A stretch of DNA of 64,000 nt from an uncultured Clostridium sp. Its GTDB lineage: Bacteria; Bacillota; Clostridia; Clostridiales; Clostridiaceae. Location: NCBI RefSeq assembly GCF_947039605.1, contig NZ_CAMQZG010000017.1:1-64000 (forward strand), written 5' to 3'. The translations under genes and the position numbers were made by a program. The notes beneath the pieces are model-generated. The model worked only from the letters and a program-made list of their open reading frames with translations, searched no databases and had not been told where the DNA came from. This document shows, piece by piece, positions 50,301 through 59,608 of the stretch (the stretch's first letter is position 1; each line of letters begins with the position of its first letter).

Positions 50301-51269
50301 TTATTTATTTAATTCTGCCTGTGCTTTTTTAAGAATATCATCCATATTCGCTTTCATATCATTAGGAACTTTACGAACATCAAATTCTAATCCTGCTTTT
50401 TCTAATTCCTTAAAAGTATCTATATCATTTTGGTCAAATGCAAGAACTTTACTTGGTTGAACCTTTCCAGCTGAGTGAGCCATTGATCCAACATTAATAC
50501 TTTTCAAAGGTACTCCACCTTTTATAGCTCTTAATACATCTTGTGGACTTTCAAAAAGAAGCAATGCTCTTTCACCACCAAAATGCTCACTATCTTTTGC
50601 AATTTTAATCATTTGATCTATTGGAATAACATGAGCTTTAACCCCTGGTGGAGCTGCTTGTTGAATTAACTTCGTACGAAGTTCATCCTTTGTTACATCA
50701 TCAGAAACAACGATAATTCTTGTTGGTTGTGTAGTTTTAGTCCATGCAGTTGCTACCTGACCATGTAATAAACGTGAATCAATACGCACCAAAACATATT
50801 TTAACTCCCCTGGACTACCACCTTTAATTATTTTTTCAGTTTTTTCATGAGTTTCTACTTTAACAGTATCTAGTTTTTCAGGTTTAACTTTAATCCCTTC
50901 TCTAGAAACTTCTACAAGACTTGCTGCAATCTCATGTGCAGATTCCATTGAAAACCTTGCTCCATAAGCCTCAATTAACATAGGTAAGTTCATACCTGTA
51001 AGAATTGCCCATGTATCTTTATGATCTTCAAATAAACTATCTACTTGATTGAAAGGTGTCCCCCCCCAAAGATCCACTAAAAATAAAACTTCATCTGGAT
51101 TTTCAAAAGATGCCACACCTTCTTCTATTTTTCTTCTAATATCATCTGGACCTTCACTTGGCATTAATGTAACGGCTTTAACATTTTCTTGGTCTCCAAA
51201 AATCATTGAAGACGTTTGCAAAAGACCATTGGCAAAATCACCATGACTAGCAATAATAATTCCTACCAT
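50301..51269 (-). CDS. manX: PTS mannose-family fused subunit IIAB
   Basis: The 322-residue fusion has IIA at residues 1-130 with phosphorylatable His9 (GIIIASHGDFANGLLQTS) and a FLVDLWGGTPFNQ motif. A linker follows at about 130-155, then IIB at 156-320 with His169 in VRIDSRLLHGQVATAW. Phosphate passes from HPr to IIA to IIB to the incoming sugar. It is the first gene of the operon. A perfect cre site lies about 180 bp upstream, indicating CcpA control. Confidence 0.94.
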   Translation of the reverse strand: MVGIIIASHGDFANGLLQTSSMIFGDQENVKAVTLMPSEGPDDIRRKIEEGVASFENPDEVLFLVDLWGGTPFNQVDSLFEDHKDTWAILTGMNLPMLIEAYGARFSMESAHEIAASLVEVSREGIKVKPEKLDTVKVETHEKTEKIIKGGSPGELKYVLVRIDSRLLHGQVATAWTKTTQPTRIIVVSDDVTKDELRTKLIQQAAPPGVKAHVIPIDQMIKIAKDSEHFGGERALLLFESPQDVLRAIKGGVPLKSINVGSMAHSAGKVQPSKVLAFDQNDIDTFKELEKAGLEFDVRKVPNDMKANMDDILKKAQAELNK

Positions 51270-51448
51270 TAACTTTTCCCTCCTTTTTTTTGTAACTTAT
51301 ATACTTATAATAAAAAATATAACCTTTACTGACAACTTAGTGTATTTTTCAAATCATTATAAATATATAAGTAATTTTACCCATTTAGTTGAATAATTAT
51401 CCACAAATTACATACTGATAAAAATAGAAACATTATTATTACAAATTT

Positions 51449-51463
51449 ATGAAATCGTTAACA
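51449..51463. promoter_or_regulatory. Catabolite-responsive element (cre)
   Basis: ATGAAATCGTTAACA matches the low-GC Gram-positive cre consensus WTGNAANCGNWNNCW at every defined position. It lies about 180 bp upstream of the PTS IIAB start, so CcpA control of the man operon is likely. Confidence 0.65.
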
Positions 51464-51490
51464 TTTTTTTAATTTATAATTAAAATTTTC

Positions 51491-51520
51491 TTGACAAAAT
51501 TGCTTATTCAATATTATATA
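51491..51520 (+). promoter_or_regulatory. Strong promoter-like sequence pointing away from the man operon
   Basis: On the + strand TTGACA (51491-51496) is followed, 17-18 bp later, by TTATAT/TATATA, a near-consensus vegetative promoter. No + strand gene follows until 53417; a terminator-like hairpin lies at 51790-51835. It may drive a small RNA of roughly 300 bases, or be fortuitous. Confidence 0.35.
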
Positions 51521-51541
51521 CTTCCAGAAGTATATAATATT
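51510..51541. repeat. 32-bp perfect palindrome
   Basis: AATATTATATACTTC, a two-base centre CA, then GAAGTATATAATATT: 15-bp arms without mismatch. It overlaps the -10 region of the + strand promoter-like sequence and lies upstream of the man operon leader. It is a good operator or hairpin candidate. Confidence 0.5.
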
Positions 51542-51787
51542 TTAAATAACTACCCCTCTTTTAAATTATATTAATAAAAAAATTCATCTAAGTGAGTTTT
51601 TAAATAGTTCCATTCTCTTCTTCTTTTTTTTGGTATACTCCGACATAGAATATACCCATAACATACTGAATCAAATTAAGAGTATTAGTTAAACACCTAA
51701 CCTTTTATAATTACTTGCTTTTATAGATTAAATTTACAATTATACTCTCTCACTTATATTTTCTACATTTATGGTCTTTTAGAAAAC

Positions 51788-51837
51788 ATAAAAAAGACCA
51801 TATCAGATTATTTTCAACCCGATATAGTCTTTCTTTA
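51788..51837. terminator. Terminator after hxlB
   Basis: AAAGAC-C-ATATC pairs with GATAT-A-GTCTTT with one mismatch and T-rich flanks on both strands. Apart from this, the cre site, the promoter and the palindrome, the 51270-51878 gap holds no gene that I can see. Confidence 0.6.
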
Positions 51838-51878
51838 TATTTAGTGTATGTGTAATTATAAGTTATTTATCTTATTTC

Positions 51879-52436
51879 TTATTCAAGGTTAGCATGTTTT
51901 CCATACATCTTGTTAGAATCTAAACCTCTTTTTTCCATGATAGTTAATATGATAGCATCATAGAATAGTAACATTGTCTGTTCAAAAAGAGACCCCATTG
52001 GTTGAATAGTTTTATACTCACCATTAGATTGATCCTTTGCTGCTCCTGGTAATTTCACAATAATATCTGCTAATAACCCAATAGTTGAGTCAGGAGATAA
52101 TGTTACTGCAGCAACTGTCCCACCCAAAATTTTAGCTTTTTGGGCTATTGGAATAAGTGCCTTAGTTTCACCAGAACCAGAACCAATTATAAGTAAATCT
52201 TCTTTTTCAAAGTTTGGTGTAGTTGTTTCTCCAACTACATAGGCATCAATTCCCATGTGCATCATTCTCATTACAAATGATTTACCCATAAGTCCAGACC
52301 TACCTGCACCATATATAAAAATCTTCTTTGATTTTAAAATCTGATTTGCTAAATTCTCTGCTTCCACATTAGAAATTAATTCAATTGACTTACTTAATTC
52401 TTGAACTATTTTAGTTAAATATTCAGTCGTGTTCAT
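51879..52436 (-). CDS. hxlB: 6-phospho-3-hexuloisomerase
   Basis: The 185-residue SIS-domain protein contains IFIYGAGRSGLMGKSFVMRM, DLLIIGSGSGETKALIPIAQ and FEQTMLLFYDAIILTIMEKR. It isomerises 3-hexulose-6-phosphate to fructose-6-phosphate in the ribulose monophosphate pathway. It starts five bases after hxlA ends. In anaerobes the pair detoxifies formaldehyde or, in reverse, makes pentose phosphates. Confidence 0.92.
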   Translation of the reverse strand: MNTTEYLTKIVQELSKSIELISNVEAENLANQILKSKKIFIYGAGRSGLMGKSFVMRMMHMGIDAYVVGETTTPNFEKEDLLIIGSGSGETKALIPIAQKAKILGGTVAAVTLSPDSTIGLLADIIVKLPGAAKDQSNGEYKTIQPMGSLFEQTMLLFYDAIILTIMEKRGLDSNKMYGKHANLE

Positions 52437-52441
52437 ATCAA

Positions 52442-53074
52442 TTAAGCTCTTTTAATCATTTCTTGCATTTTTTTAGCTGTAGCTTTTCTATCAGCAGCTC
52501 CAGTTATTCCACCACCAACGATTATTAAATCTGGGTTTTGTTTAACTGCTTCTTCTAATGTTTCAAGTTTAATTCCACCAGCTATTGCTGTTTTTGCATT
52601 TTTAACAGATTTTTTGATTGTTGCAAGGTCCTCAAATGAGTTCTTTCCAACTGCTTGAAGGTCATATCCTGTATGAACACAAACATAATCAACACCTAAA
52701 GCATCAACTTCTTTTGCACGAGTTGCAAGATCTTTTACTGCTATCATATCAACAAGAATTTCTGTTCCTTGCTTTTTAGCTTCTGCTACTGCACCTTTGA
52801 TTGATTCATCTTCTGATGTTCCAAGTATAGTAATTATACTAGCTCCTGCTTGTGATGCTTGCCCTACTTCGTATCCAGCAGCATCCATGATTTTTAAATC
52901 AGCTAATACTGTCATATTAGGGAATGCTTCTTTAACTGCTTTAACAGCTCTAAGTCCTTCGTTTATTACTACTGGTGTTCCTATTTCAACAACATCAATA
53001 TATTCTCCAACCTCTTTAACCATTTCTATTGCACCTTGTGTATCTACTAAATCTAACGCTAATTGTAATTTCAT
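52442..53074 (-). CDS. hxlA: 3-hexulose-6-phosphate synthase
   Basis: The 210-residue TIM-barrel enzyme of the OMP decarboxylase superfamily contains LQLALDLVDTQGAIEMVKEV, the DxKxxD motif in TVLADLKIMDAAGYEVGQAS, and IAVAGGI-type IAGGIKLETLEEAV. It condenses formaldehyde with ribulose-5-phosphate. First gene of the hxlAB unit. Confidence 0.93.
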   Translation of the reverse strand: MKLQLALDLVDTQGAIEMVKEVGEYIDVVEIGTPVVINEGLRAVKAVKEAFPNMTVLADLKIMDAAGYEVGQASQAGASIITILGTSEDESIKGAVAEAKKQGTEILVDMIAVKDLATRAKEVDALGVDYVCVHTGYDLQAVGKNSFEDLATIKKSVKNAKTAIAGGIKLETLEEAVKQNPDLIIVGGGITGAADRKATAKKMQEMIKRA

Positions 53075-53139
53075 TTGTTAATCACTCCTATTTCTTTTTT
53101 ATCTTTTGCTCACTAGCTCTGCGCTAATGTTTTGCTCTT

Positions 53140-53230
53140 GTCTATGTACTTAGTATACTTCCCTTACAAAATAAATATAAGTACGCACTTTTCGGTGCCA
53201 TAGTTACCAAAAGCATACTACGAGAGCATT
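53140..53230 (-). promoter_or_regulatory. Putative hxlAB control region
   Basis: On the minus strand a TATACT -10-like hexamer has no good -35, consistent with activator control. Upstream are GTAC-containing sites (GTGCGTACTT, AAGTACATAG) and an imperfect palindrome GGTAACTATGGCACC. In Bacillus subtilis hxlAB is activated by HxlR; no HxlR gene is visible here, so this is an inference. Confidence 0.35.
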
Positions 53231-53416
53231 AAATTTATATTAAAGCTAGATATACTACCATTTCTCCTATAATTAAATTTCTCAAACTTTTTTTATTTTT
53301 CTATTTCTCTATTCTCTCATAGAAATTATTTCATTAATTTTTCTATCATACTTAGTACTTAACTATATTTTATATTTTCAACTTTTGATAAAATGGAAAT
53401 ATAAGGATGTGAATAT

Positions 53417-54001
53417 ATGTTATTTAAATATAATTTCAAAGAATTTTCTTCAAAAAACTTTTACAAAAGACCAATTTTAAAGTCTCCATTTTTTATAGGA
53501 TTAATTTTACTAAATATTTTAAACTACACATCAAATAAAGATTTAAGTATGTTTTTATTTCTCTTCGCAGCACTTATTTTTAATTTTTTATTAGACTTTT
53601 ATCACTATGGTAGTTATATGACTGACTATAATAAGCACCTTATAAAATTTGAAAATGAATTAAAACTCTTAGACAATGCAAACATATCTTTAGGTGCTAC
53701 ACTTCATGATGATTATATGGAACTTGCTGGAGTTATCTCTTATGATACAGTTTCAACTAGAACACAAATTACTCATTTTGAGGTTTACAAACAAATTCAT
53801 TACTGCAATATCTCTTTAGTTGTTAAAACTAAATATACTACTTATATTGATTTTCTTGAGTCAACTGAAAAATATCCTTCAACTAAAAGACTATTTATAA
53901 ATTATCACTTTGAAAATAGTGATATATTATATAAAATATTAGCCGAAAAAGTTTATGGCCCTAAAGAAACTAGAAAAAAGAGCATATCAAATTATTTCTA
54001 A
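53417..54001 (+). CDS. Hypothetical protein with two N-terminal membrane spans
   Basis: The 194-residue protein has spans near residues 24-36 and 44-62 (FIGLILLNILNYTS; MFLFLFAALIFNFLLDF). A cytosolic domain of about 120 residues follows (DANISLGATLHDDYMELAGV-type region; THFEVYKQIHYCNISLVVKT) that may be a small beta-rich regulatory fold. No family recognised. AAGGATGTG precedes the ATG; its own terminator follows. Confidence 0.5.
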   Translation: MLFKYNFKEFSSKNFYKRPILKSPFFIGLILLNILNYTSNKDLSMFLFLFAALIFNFLLDFYHYGSYMTDYNKHLIKFENELKLLDNANISLGATLHDDYMELAGVISYDTVSTRTQITHFEVYKQIHYCNISLVVKTKYTTYIDFLESTEKYPSTKRLFINYHFENSDILYKILAEKVYGPKETRKKSISNYF

Positions 54002-54026
54002 ACTAGTATGCTCTTTCTATTATTAT

Positions 54027-54068
54027 AAAAAAGCACCCTAGATTTTTAAAATCTAGGGTGCTTTTTAT
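54027..54068. terminator. Bidirectional terminator
   Basis: AAAAAGCACCCTAGATTTT pairs with its full complement; it lies between convergent genes. Confidence 0.85.
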
Positions 54069-54096
54069 ACTTTAGCTTATTTAATTTCATTGATAT

Positions 54097-56652
54097 TTAA
54101 ACAAACTGATTGAAAGCCTCTTTTTCATCAATTAGTTCTGATTCTTTTTCTTTTAAAATTCTTCTATGTGTTATGTGATTTTTTGTATATCCAACTATAT
54201 AACCTATAAGTGTTGATGCTACAATAAATAATACTAATATTCCAATATACTTATAGAATAAGTCGTAATTTATTCCGCTCAGAGCCATTCTTATACTATT
54301 CACACCATATGAAAGTATTAAGAATGGATGAATTGCTTGATAGAATGTTGGCATTACAAGGACAGGATATGACCCGCCACATGCTGTGAATTGAAGAACC
54401 ATTATTACAACTAATGCACCCTTCATAATTGGGGCCATTATATAATGAAGCCCATTCATTAAACTAAATATTGCTATCGAAGTAATTGTTACTACTCCAT
54501 ATAGCCAGCCTAATGAAACTGCCTGCATACCAAGTCCAAAATATGCTACTGTAGTTAAGATAAGTGCTTGAAGCACGCTAAGAGTTATCCCTATAGCATA
54601 CATTTTTCCAAATCTCTTTAAGAAGCTACCTTTGAATTTTCTTGATAAGGCACTTACCATGAAGTATACATACATTACTCCAACCCAAAGTCCTATACAC
54701 ATAAAGTAAGGAGCGAATCCTTCTCCATATGAAGAAACAGGGTTAATAGTGATAGTATTTAATACTACAGGATTTGAAATAAATTCACTCATTTGTGCTG
54801 CTGTGAACGTAACATTATCATTTAGATTGTTATATCCACTTTTAAGTCCACTACTTAATTTTGACACACCTGATTTTGCTGAATCCAGTCCATTATTTAA
54901 CTCTGACGCACCACTGCCTGCTGATTTTAAACCATTATTTAATGTGCTTACTCCAGAACCAACTGTTTTAAGACCACTATTTAATGCATTAGCACCTGAT
55001 TTTGCTGAGTCTAAACCTGTATTTAGACTATTAGCTCCCTCTGAAACCTGTCCAAGACCTCCATTTAGAGCATTCGCTCCCTCTGAAACTTGTCCAAGAC
55101 CACTATTTAAAGCATTTGCCCCTTGTGAAACTTGTCCAAGACCACTATTTAAAGCATTTGCCCCTTGTGAAACTTGTCCAAGACCACTATTTAGAGCATT
55201 TGCTCCCTCTGAAACTTGTCCAAGACCACTATTTAATGCACTTGCACCTGCTCCCACAGATGAAAGCCCACCATTTAGAGCATTTGCTCCACTAGCAGCT
55301 TTGCTAATTCCTGAGTGTAGAGAACTAATTCCTCCATTTAAAGTACTAACTCCACCATTAAGTTCTTTTGCACCTGTACTAGCATTGCTTATACCTGAAC
55401 TTAATGAAGAAACACCTTGTTGTAATTGTTTATTTTGTTCTGCTATTCTAGCTAAAAGAGCATTTGCTTCTTTAGTTTGTCCTGCTGCTAAAAGACCTTT
55501 AAGAGCTTCCATTTCTTTTGAAATACCCGCTTGTCCTTGAGCAACTTGTCCAGCTCCAGCTTTAAGTTTCTGCATTCCATTAACAAGGTTTTGTGAACCA
55601 TCTTGAAGCTTTTGTGCTCCATTTTCTAAGCTCTGTGAACCATTTGATAATTTCTTAATACCTGAAACTAAACTTTGTGAACCACCTTTTAGTTCATTTA
55701 CTCCATTAACTAATTTTTGTGAACCTCCTTGAAGTTTACTTACTCCATTTATAAGAGTTTCAGACCCACCTTGAAGTTTACTTACTCCACCTACAAGACT
55801 TTCTGAACCACCCTGAAGTTTGCTTACTCCACCTACAAGTTCTTTTGAACCACCTTGAAGTTTATTTACTCCACCTACAAGAGTTTCTGAGCCACTTGAA
55901 AGTTTATTTAACCCTCCAACTAATTGTGTTGAACCATTTGAAAGTTTGTTAACCCCACTTACTAATTGCTCTGACCCTCCTGAAAGTTTATTAACTCCAG
56001 CTCCTAAATTTTCAGATCCATCTTCAAGTTTTGTCATTCCACTAACTAAACTTTTAGACCCATTTGATAATTTATTTACTCCAGTTTCAAGTTGACTTGC
56101 ACCATCTGACGCTGTTTTGAATCCATCTTTTGATTTATAGATAGTCTCTACTAATACTGATGAAACACTTTTTGATATTGATTGCGAAACACTTTGCTTA
56201 ACTTGTTCTGCACCCATTCCTGATATTTGAGAGAAAATATAATTTTTCCCTTGGTTCTGATAAAAATCTATTTTAGGTTTTTTAAATCCATCTGTTGTTG
56301 CATCTGCAATTTCCTTTGAAAAATCCTTTGGAATTACAAGCATTGCATAATATTTAGACCCATATAGACCCTCTTCACCCTCTTTATAACTAACAAATTT
56401 CCACCCTAAAGTAGTATTAGTTTTAAGATTATTAATAACAGTACTTCCTACATCATAAGTTTTACCATCCTTAGTATACGGCTGATCTAAATTTACAACC
56501 GCTATCGGAACTTGGTTTATTGTTGTACCATTTGTCCAATATGATTTTAAATATGTAAATCCATAAAATGCTGGAACTAATACAATACTAATTAAAATTA
56601 TAATTAGCCATAATTTTTTCGCATTTATTTTTTTCTTCTTTTGTTCTTCCAA
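54097..56652 (-). CDS. YhgE/Pip-type membrane protein with long repeat region
   Basis: The 851-residue protein has the YhgE/Pip layout. An N-terminal span (residues 13-32) is followed by an extracytoplasmic domain (TTINQVPIAVVNLDQPYTKD; YAMLVIPKDFSKEIA). A central region (about 180-610) is built of heptad-like repeats of two kinds, G-x-S-x-L-V-x-G-V-x-K-L and A-L-N-S-G-L-x-x-V-S-x-G-A. Five or six C-terminal ABC-2-like spans follow. Relatives include phage infection protein and type VII secretion EsaA. The start is TTG after AGGAGGT. A divergent LysR regulator lies upstream. Confidence 0.85.
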   Translation of the reverse strand: MEEQKKKKINAKKLWLIIILISIVLVPAFYGFTYLKSYWTNGTTINQVPIAVVNLDQPYTKDGKTYDVGSTVINNLKTNTTLGWKFVSYKEGEEGLYGSKYYAMLVIPKDFSKEIADATTDGFKKPKIDFYQNQGKNYIFSQISGMGAEQVKQSVSQSISKSVSSVLVETIYKSKDGFKTASDGASQLETGVNKLSNGSKSLVSGMTKLEDGSENLGAGVNKLSGGSEQLVSGVNKLSNGSTQLVGGLNKLSSGSETLVGGVNKLQGGSKELVGGVSKLQGGSESLVGGVSKLQGGSETLINGVSKLQGGSQKLVNGVNELKGGSQSLVSGIKKLSNGSQSLENGAQKLQDGSQNLVNGMQKLKAGAGQVAQGQAGISKEMEALKGLLAAGQTKEANALLARIAEQNKQLQQGVSSLSSGISNASTGAKELNGGVSTLNGGISSLHSGISKAASGANALNGGLSSVGAGASALNSGLGQVSEGANALNSGLGQVSQGANALNSGLGQVSQGANALNSGLGQVSEGANALNGGLGQVSEGANSLNTGLDSAKSGANALNSGLKTVGSGVSTLNNGLKSAGSGASELNNGLDSAKSGVSKLSSGLKSGYNNLNDNVTFTAAQMSEFISNPVVLNTITINPVSSYGEGFAPYFMCIGLWVGVMYVYFMVSALSRKFKGSFLKRFGKMYAIGITLSVLQALILTTVAYFGLGMQAVSLGWLYGVVTITSIAIFSLMNGLHYIMAPIMKGALVVIMVLQFTACGGSYPVLVMPTFYQAIHPFLILSYGVNSIRMALSGINYDLFYKYIGILVLFIVASTLIGYIVGYTKNHITHRRILKEKESELIDEKEAFNQFV
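54850..56060 (-). repeat. Coding tandem repeats of the YhgE/Pip gene
   Basis: Roughly 33-bp units encode the A-L-N-S-G-L-x-x-V-S-x-G-A-N motif (about 54900-55280) and the L-x-x-G-S-x-x-L-V-x-G-V motif (about 55560-56050). Some units are nearly identical at DNA level, so copy number may vary between strains. Confidence 0.7.
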
Positions 56653-56847
56653 AATGTATACCTCCTAATGTGTATTATAAATTGCTATTGCAATTTCATT
56701 TGTAAAAAAACTAATCGAAGTAAAAGAGACTTTTTAATATGTATAAGTGCTTATCTTTAATATCTATTATATATAATTTATTATATAATTAGAAATATAT
56801 ATATATTATATAAGTATATATTCAAATCTATATAGGAGGTTATACTA

Positions 56848-57738
56848 TTGGAATTATTACAATTAAAATATTTTCAAAGCGTTGCTAAATATGAAAATAT
56901 AACTAAAGCAGCAAAAGAACTACATATATCACAACCCTCTCTTAGTATTACTATAAAAAGACTAGAGGATGAATTGTCAGTTCCTTTATTTAATAGAAAA
57001 GGAAAATCTTTAGAACTTAATCAATATGGCAAAAGGTATCTAACACATATAAACTCTATCTTATCTGATTTAGAAAATGCTAAATCAGAAATACTAGAAT
57101 TATCAGGTGAGAAAAACACGCATATCTCACTTAGTGCAACAGCAACACTCTTTCTAAGTGGATTGCTTAAAAATTTTTTAACAGAAAATCCTGATATAAC
57201 AATGACTCAAACTATTAATTATGAAAAAACTATAATTGAAAACCTAAAGAATAGAAGTATAGATTTTGCTCTAACTTGCCCTCCAATTATAGAAAATGAT
57301 ATTGAAACAATCGAACTTCTAGAAGAAGAACTTGTAGTTGTTATACCAAAGTGCCATAAACTTGCTAATATGAAAAGTGTTTATTTAAATGAACTAAAAG
57401 GAGAAAACTTTATCGAACTTACTGAAAACTACTCCTTTAAAAAATCTCTTAGAAGATTATTTGACCAAGCTGGTTTTATGCCTAATGTAATTTTTGAAGG
57501 TGATATAAGTATTATCTCTGAACTTCTATATCTAAAAAAAGCTTTATGTATTGCCCCTCTTTCTTTATGCATTAGTGCTAGAAGCGATAAATTTACTATT
57601 TTAAAATTAAAAGATAAAAATAATACAAGAAGAATTGCTTTATCTTATTATAAAGGACGCTACTTATCTGAGCTTTCAACTAACTTTAGAGATTTTACTA
57701 TTAAATATTACCAAAATAAATGGTATCAATTAAGATAA
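56848..57738 (+). CDS. LysR-family transcriptional regulator
   Basis: The 296-residue protein has an N-terminal HTH (residues 2-62; ITKAAKELHISQPSLSITIK, then RLEDELSVPLFNRKGKSLEL) and a substrate-binding domain. The start is TTG 56848 after AGGAGGTT. It is divergent from the YhgE/Pip gene, which it may control across the AT-rich 195-bp gap. The ligand is unknown. Confidence 0.85.
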   Translation: MELLQLKYFQSVAKYENITKAAKELHISQPSLSITIKRLEDELSVPLFNRKGKSLELNQYGKRYLTHINSILSDLENAKSEILELSGEKNTHISLSATATLFLSGLLKNFLTENPDITMTQTINYEKTIIENLKNRSIDFALTCPPIIENDIETIELLEEELVVVIPKCHKLANMKSVYLNELKGENFIELTENYSFKKSLRRLFDQAGFMPNVIFEGDISIISELLYLKKALCIAPLSLCISARSDKFTILKLKDKNNTRRIALSYYKGRYLSELSTNFRDFTIKYYQNKWYQLR

Positions 57739-57763
57739 ATCAGTACATAGCAACTATCCTATA

Positions 57764-57812
57764 TAAATAAAACATATGGAGCTATTTAGTCTAATCCATA
57801 TGTTTTATTTTA
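57764..57812. terminator. Bidirectional terminator
   Basis: AAATAAAACATATGGA pairs with TCCATATGTTTTATTT between convergent genes. Confidence 0.8.
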
Positions 57813-57816
57813 TCTA

Positions 57817-58959
57817 TTATTTTATGGAACTATATCTTAGATTCCCACATTTTAAATGAACTTGAAGTTTTGGATTATCAAAAGCTACTGTTGATACATC
57901 TAAAAATTCATTGTTTTTAAAATCATATAAGAGCATTTCAGTCTTTCCACTCACTGCAATCCTTAAATAATTATCACTTAAAAATTCAAAAGTCATATTT
58001 TCAAAACCCTTTATATCCTCAAACTCAAATTTTTCTCTAATCTTACTACCTTCATAAAAAAGATTATAAATTTTATTCTCTTCTATATCATAATAATACA
58101 TAGACTCACCTTCAAGAGTAGTAACATTAACTGCAACTTTATTATTCTTTAAATCTAACCACCCTATACCCACTTCATCTATAATAACTGATTTTTCTTT
58201 AGTTTCAATATTATACATCACAACGCTTTCATCAACTAGTCCATTCTCACTATTTTTTCCTGAAGTATAAACTATATTATTCCCAGAAATTGAGTTCATT
58301 ATATATCCTTCATTTTTTTCCTTTGAATTATTAGTAATAAATATTTTCTCATTACTTTTTAAATTACAAGAAACTATATTAGGATAAAGTTTTTCATCTA
58401 TAGTTACATATGTCCTATAAACAAGATTATCTCCATCAAGTTCTAGCCCATCACTTACATTTAACTCTTCAATCCTCGGATATTTATTTTTTTCTAAATT
58501 TTTAACTTCATTAGTCCCTATTTCTTTATAATACACAGCCCACTGCACTGAATCTGGTTTTTCAAAACTTTGGTCACCACCACCTAGCCAATTTGATTCA
58601 ATCCATACTATAAAATCATCATTAACTTCATATTCTAATATAGAATTTCCATCTTCCTCAATTTCAATAGTATCTATTATCTCTCCATCACTTTTAATTA
58701 CTAAACCTTCACTAGCTCCTACTTCAACTGTATTTTTTATCTCTTTACATTCACTTTCTATCTTTTCTATTTTATTTATATCACTATCTTTAATTTTTTT
58801 ATATTCAGCATCAAGCATCTCTATCTTCTCTTCTTCAATTACCTCTTTTAAAATATCACTTTTAGAATATTCTTCTGTAATCTCTTTACTACCTGAACAT
58901 CCTATAAATATTCCTATAATAAACATACAACTTAATGCTAATAAGCTTTTTTTCTTCAA
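57817..58959 (-). CDS. Lipoprotein with beta-propeller-like repeats
   Basis: TTG 58959 lies six bases after GAGAGGTG and gives 380 residues; longer in-frame starts exist at 58965 and 58992. The signal MKKKSLLALSCMFIIGIFIG ends at lipobox Cys21. The mature part has repeated beta-blade patterns (DNLVYRTYVTIDEKLYPNIV; GNNIVYTSGKNSENGLVDES; NKVAVNVTTLEGESMYYYDI), suggesting a TolB-like propeller. Function unknown. Confidence 0.65.
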   Translation of the reverse strand: MKKKSLLALSCMFIIGIFIGCSGSKEITEEYSKSDILKEVIEEEKIEMLDAEYKKIKDSDINKIEKIESECKEIKNTVEVGASEGLVIKSDGEIIDTIEIEEDGNSILEYEVNDDFIVWIESNWLGGGDQSFEKPDSVQWAVYYKEIGTNEVKNLEKNKYPRIEELNVSDGLELDGDNLVYRTYVTIDEKLYPNIVSCNLKSNEKIFITNNSKEKNEGYIMNSISGNNIVYTSGKNSENGLVDESVVMYNIETKEKSVIIDEVGIGWLDLKNNKVAVNVTTLEGESMYYYDIEENKIYNLFYEGSKIREKFEFEDIKGFENMTFEFLSDNYLRIAVSGKTEMLLYDFKNNEFLDVSTVAFDNPKLQVHLKCGNLRYSSIK

Positions 58960-59039
58960 TTTCAACACCTCTCTTTTGTTATATTTTACCATTTAATAAC
59001 AATAAAAAGACTATTAAGTTGTTTTCTTAATAGTCTCTT

Positions 59040-59230
59040 AATTATTATCATTATATTAATTCCTTTAATTGTACTACTAATATTATTAGCATCACAGTAT
59101 AGTTCAAAATCATTTAAAATATTGAAATCTTTTAATTCAGGATAAATATAAATACCCCAAAGAAATATATTCTTTGGGGTAAATTTAAGAACCTAGAACC
59201 CTAATCAGAAGGAGGCATAACAAGCAGTAA
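59040..59230 (-). other. Possible gene remnant
   Basis: A minus-strand frame without a start codon, closed by a TAG upstream, reads like protein (WGIYIYPELKDFNILNDFEL, then DANNISSTIKGIN). It contains a hairpin at 59153-59181 (TACCCCAAAGA...TCTTTGGGGTA). I take it as a decayed gene or chance. Further on, 59219-59286 has AACAAGCAGT...ACTGCTTGTT arms with T residues on the + strand. The 58960-59371 gap holds nothing else that I recognise. Confidence 0.2.
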
Positions 59231-59371
59231 AATCTTTTAATAAGGTGATTTTGACATAAAATTATTTTTAGCTTTCACTGCTTGTTATTTTCTAACTTTC
59301 ATAATAACGACTAAACTATTCCAAAAGTTAAACTACTGTCTCTTTACACCTTTGATTAAAAATTTCACCTT

Positions 59372-59608
59372 TTATAAATTTTTATATGCTCTAATCATAC
59401 AATCCCCATTATTATCAAAATCTTTATTATTTATACTAAAATCCCTCTCTTTAAGCATCGAACAAATTATATTTATATCTTCCTTATCAACACTTTTACT
59501 ATTAATAATAAAGTCATCTTTACTTTCAACAAGACTAATATAATCATATATGCTAGTATAATCACTCAAATTCAGCTTACCTTTAATCTCCATCCTATAA
59601 TTGCACAT
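59372..59608 (-). CDS. Small hypothetical protein
   Basis: The 78-residue product is acidic with alternating hydrophobic and charged residues (MEIKGKLNLSDYTSIYDYIS; EDINIICSMLKERDFSINNK), which looks like a real folded protein. The ribosome site is weak. ATG 59593 (MEIKGKL), four bases after a TAGGA, may be the true start. A + strand frame over the same DNA is less protein-like. No family recognised. Confidence 0.4.
   Translation of the reverse strand: MCNYRMEIKGKLNLSDYTSIYDYISLVESKDDFIINSKSVDKEDINIICSMLKERDFSINNKDFDNNGDCMIRAYKNL

Noticed and set aside
54749..55540. 263-codon + strand frame rich in Pro, Ala and Leu
   Set aside because: It is antisense to the YhgE/Pip repeat region; the repeats keep it open.
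54850..56060. Regular repeats considered as a CRISPR array or satellite
   Set aside because: The repeats are in frame, encode degenerate 11-residue motifs and have no unique spacers.
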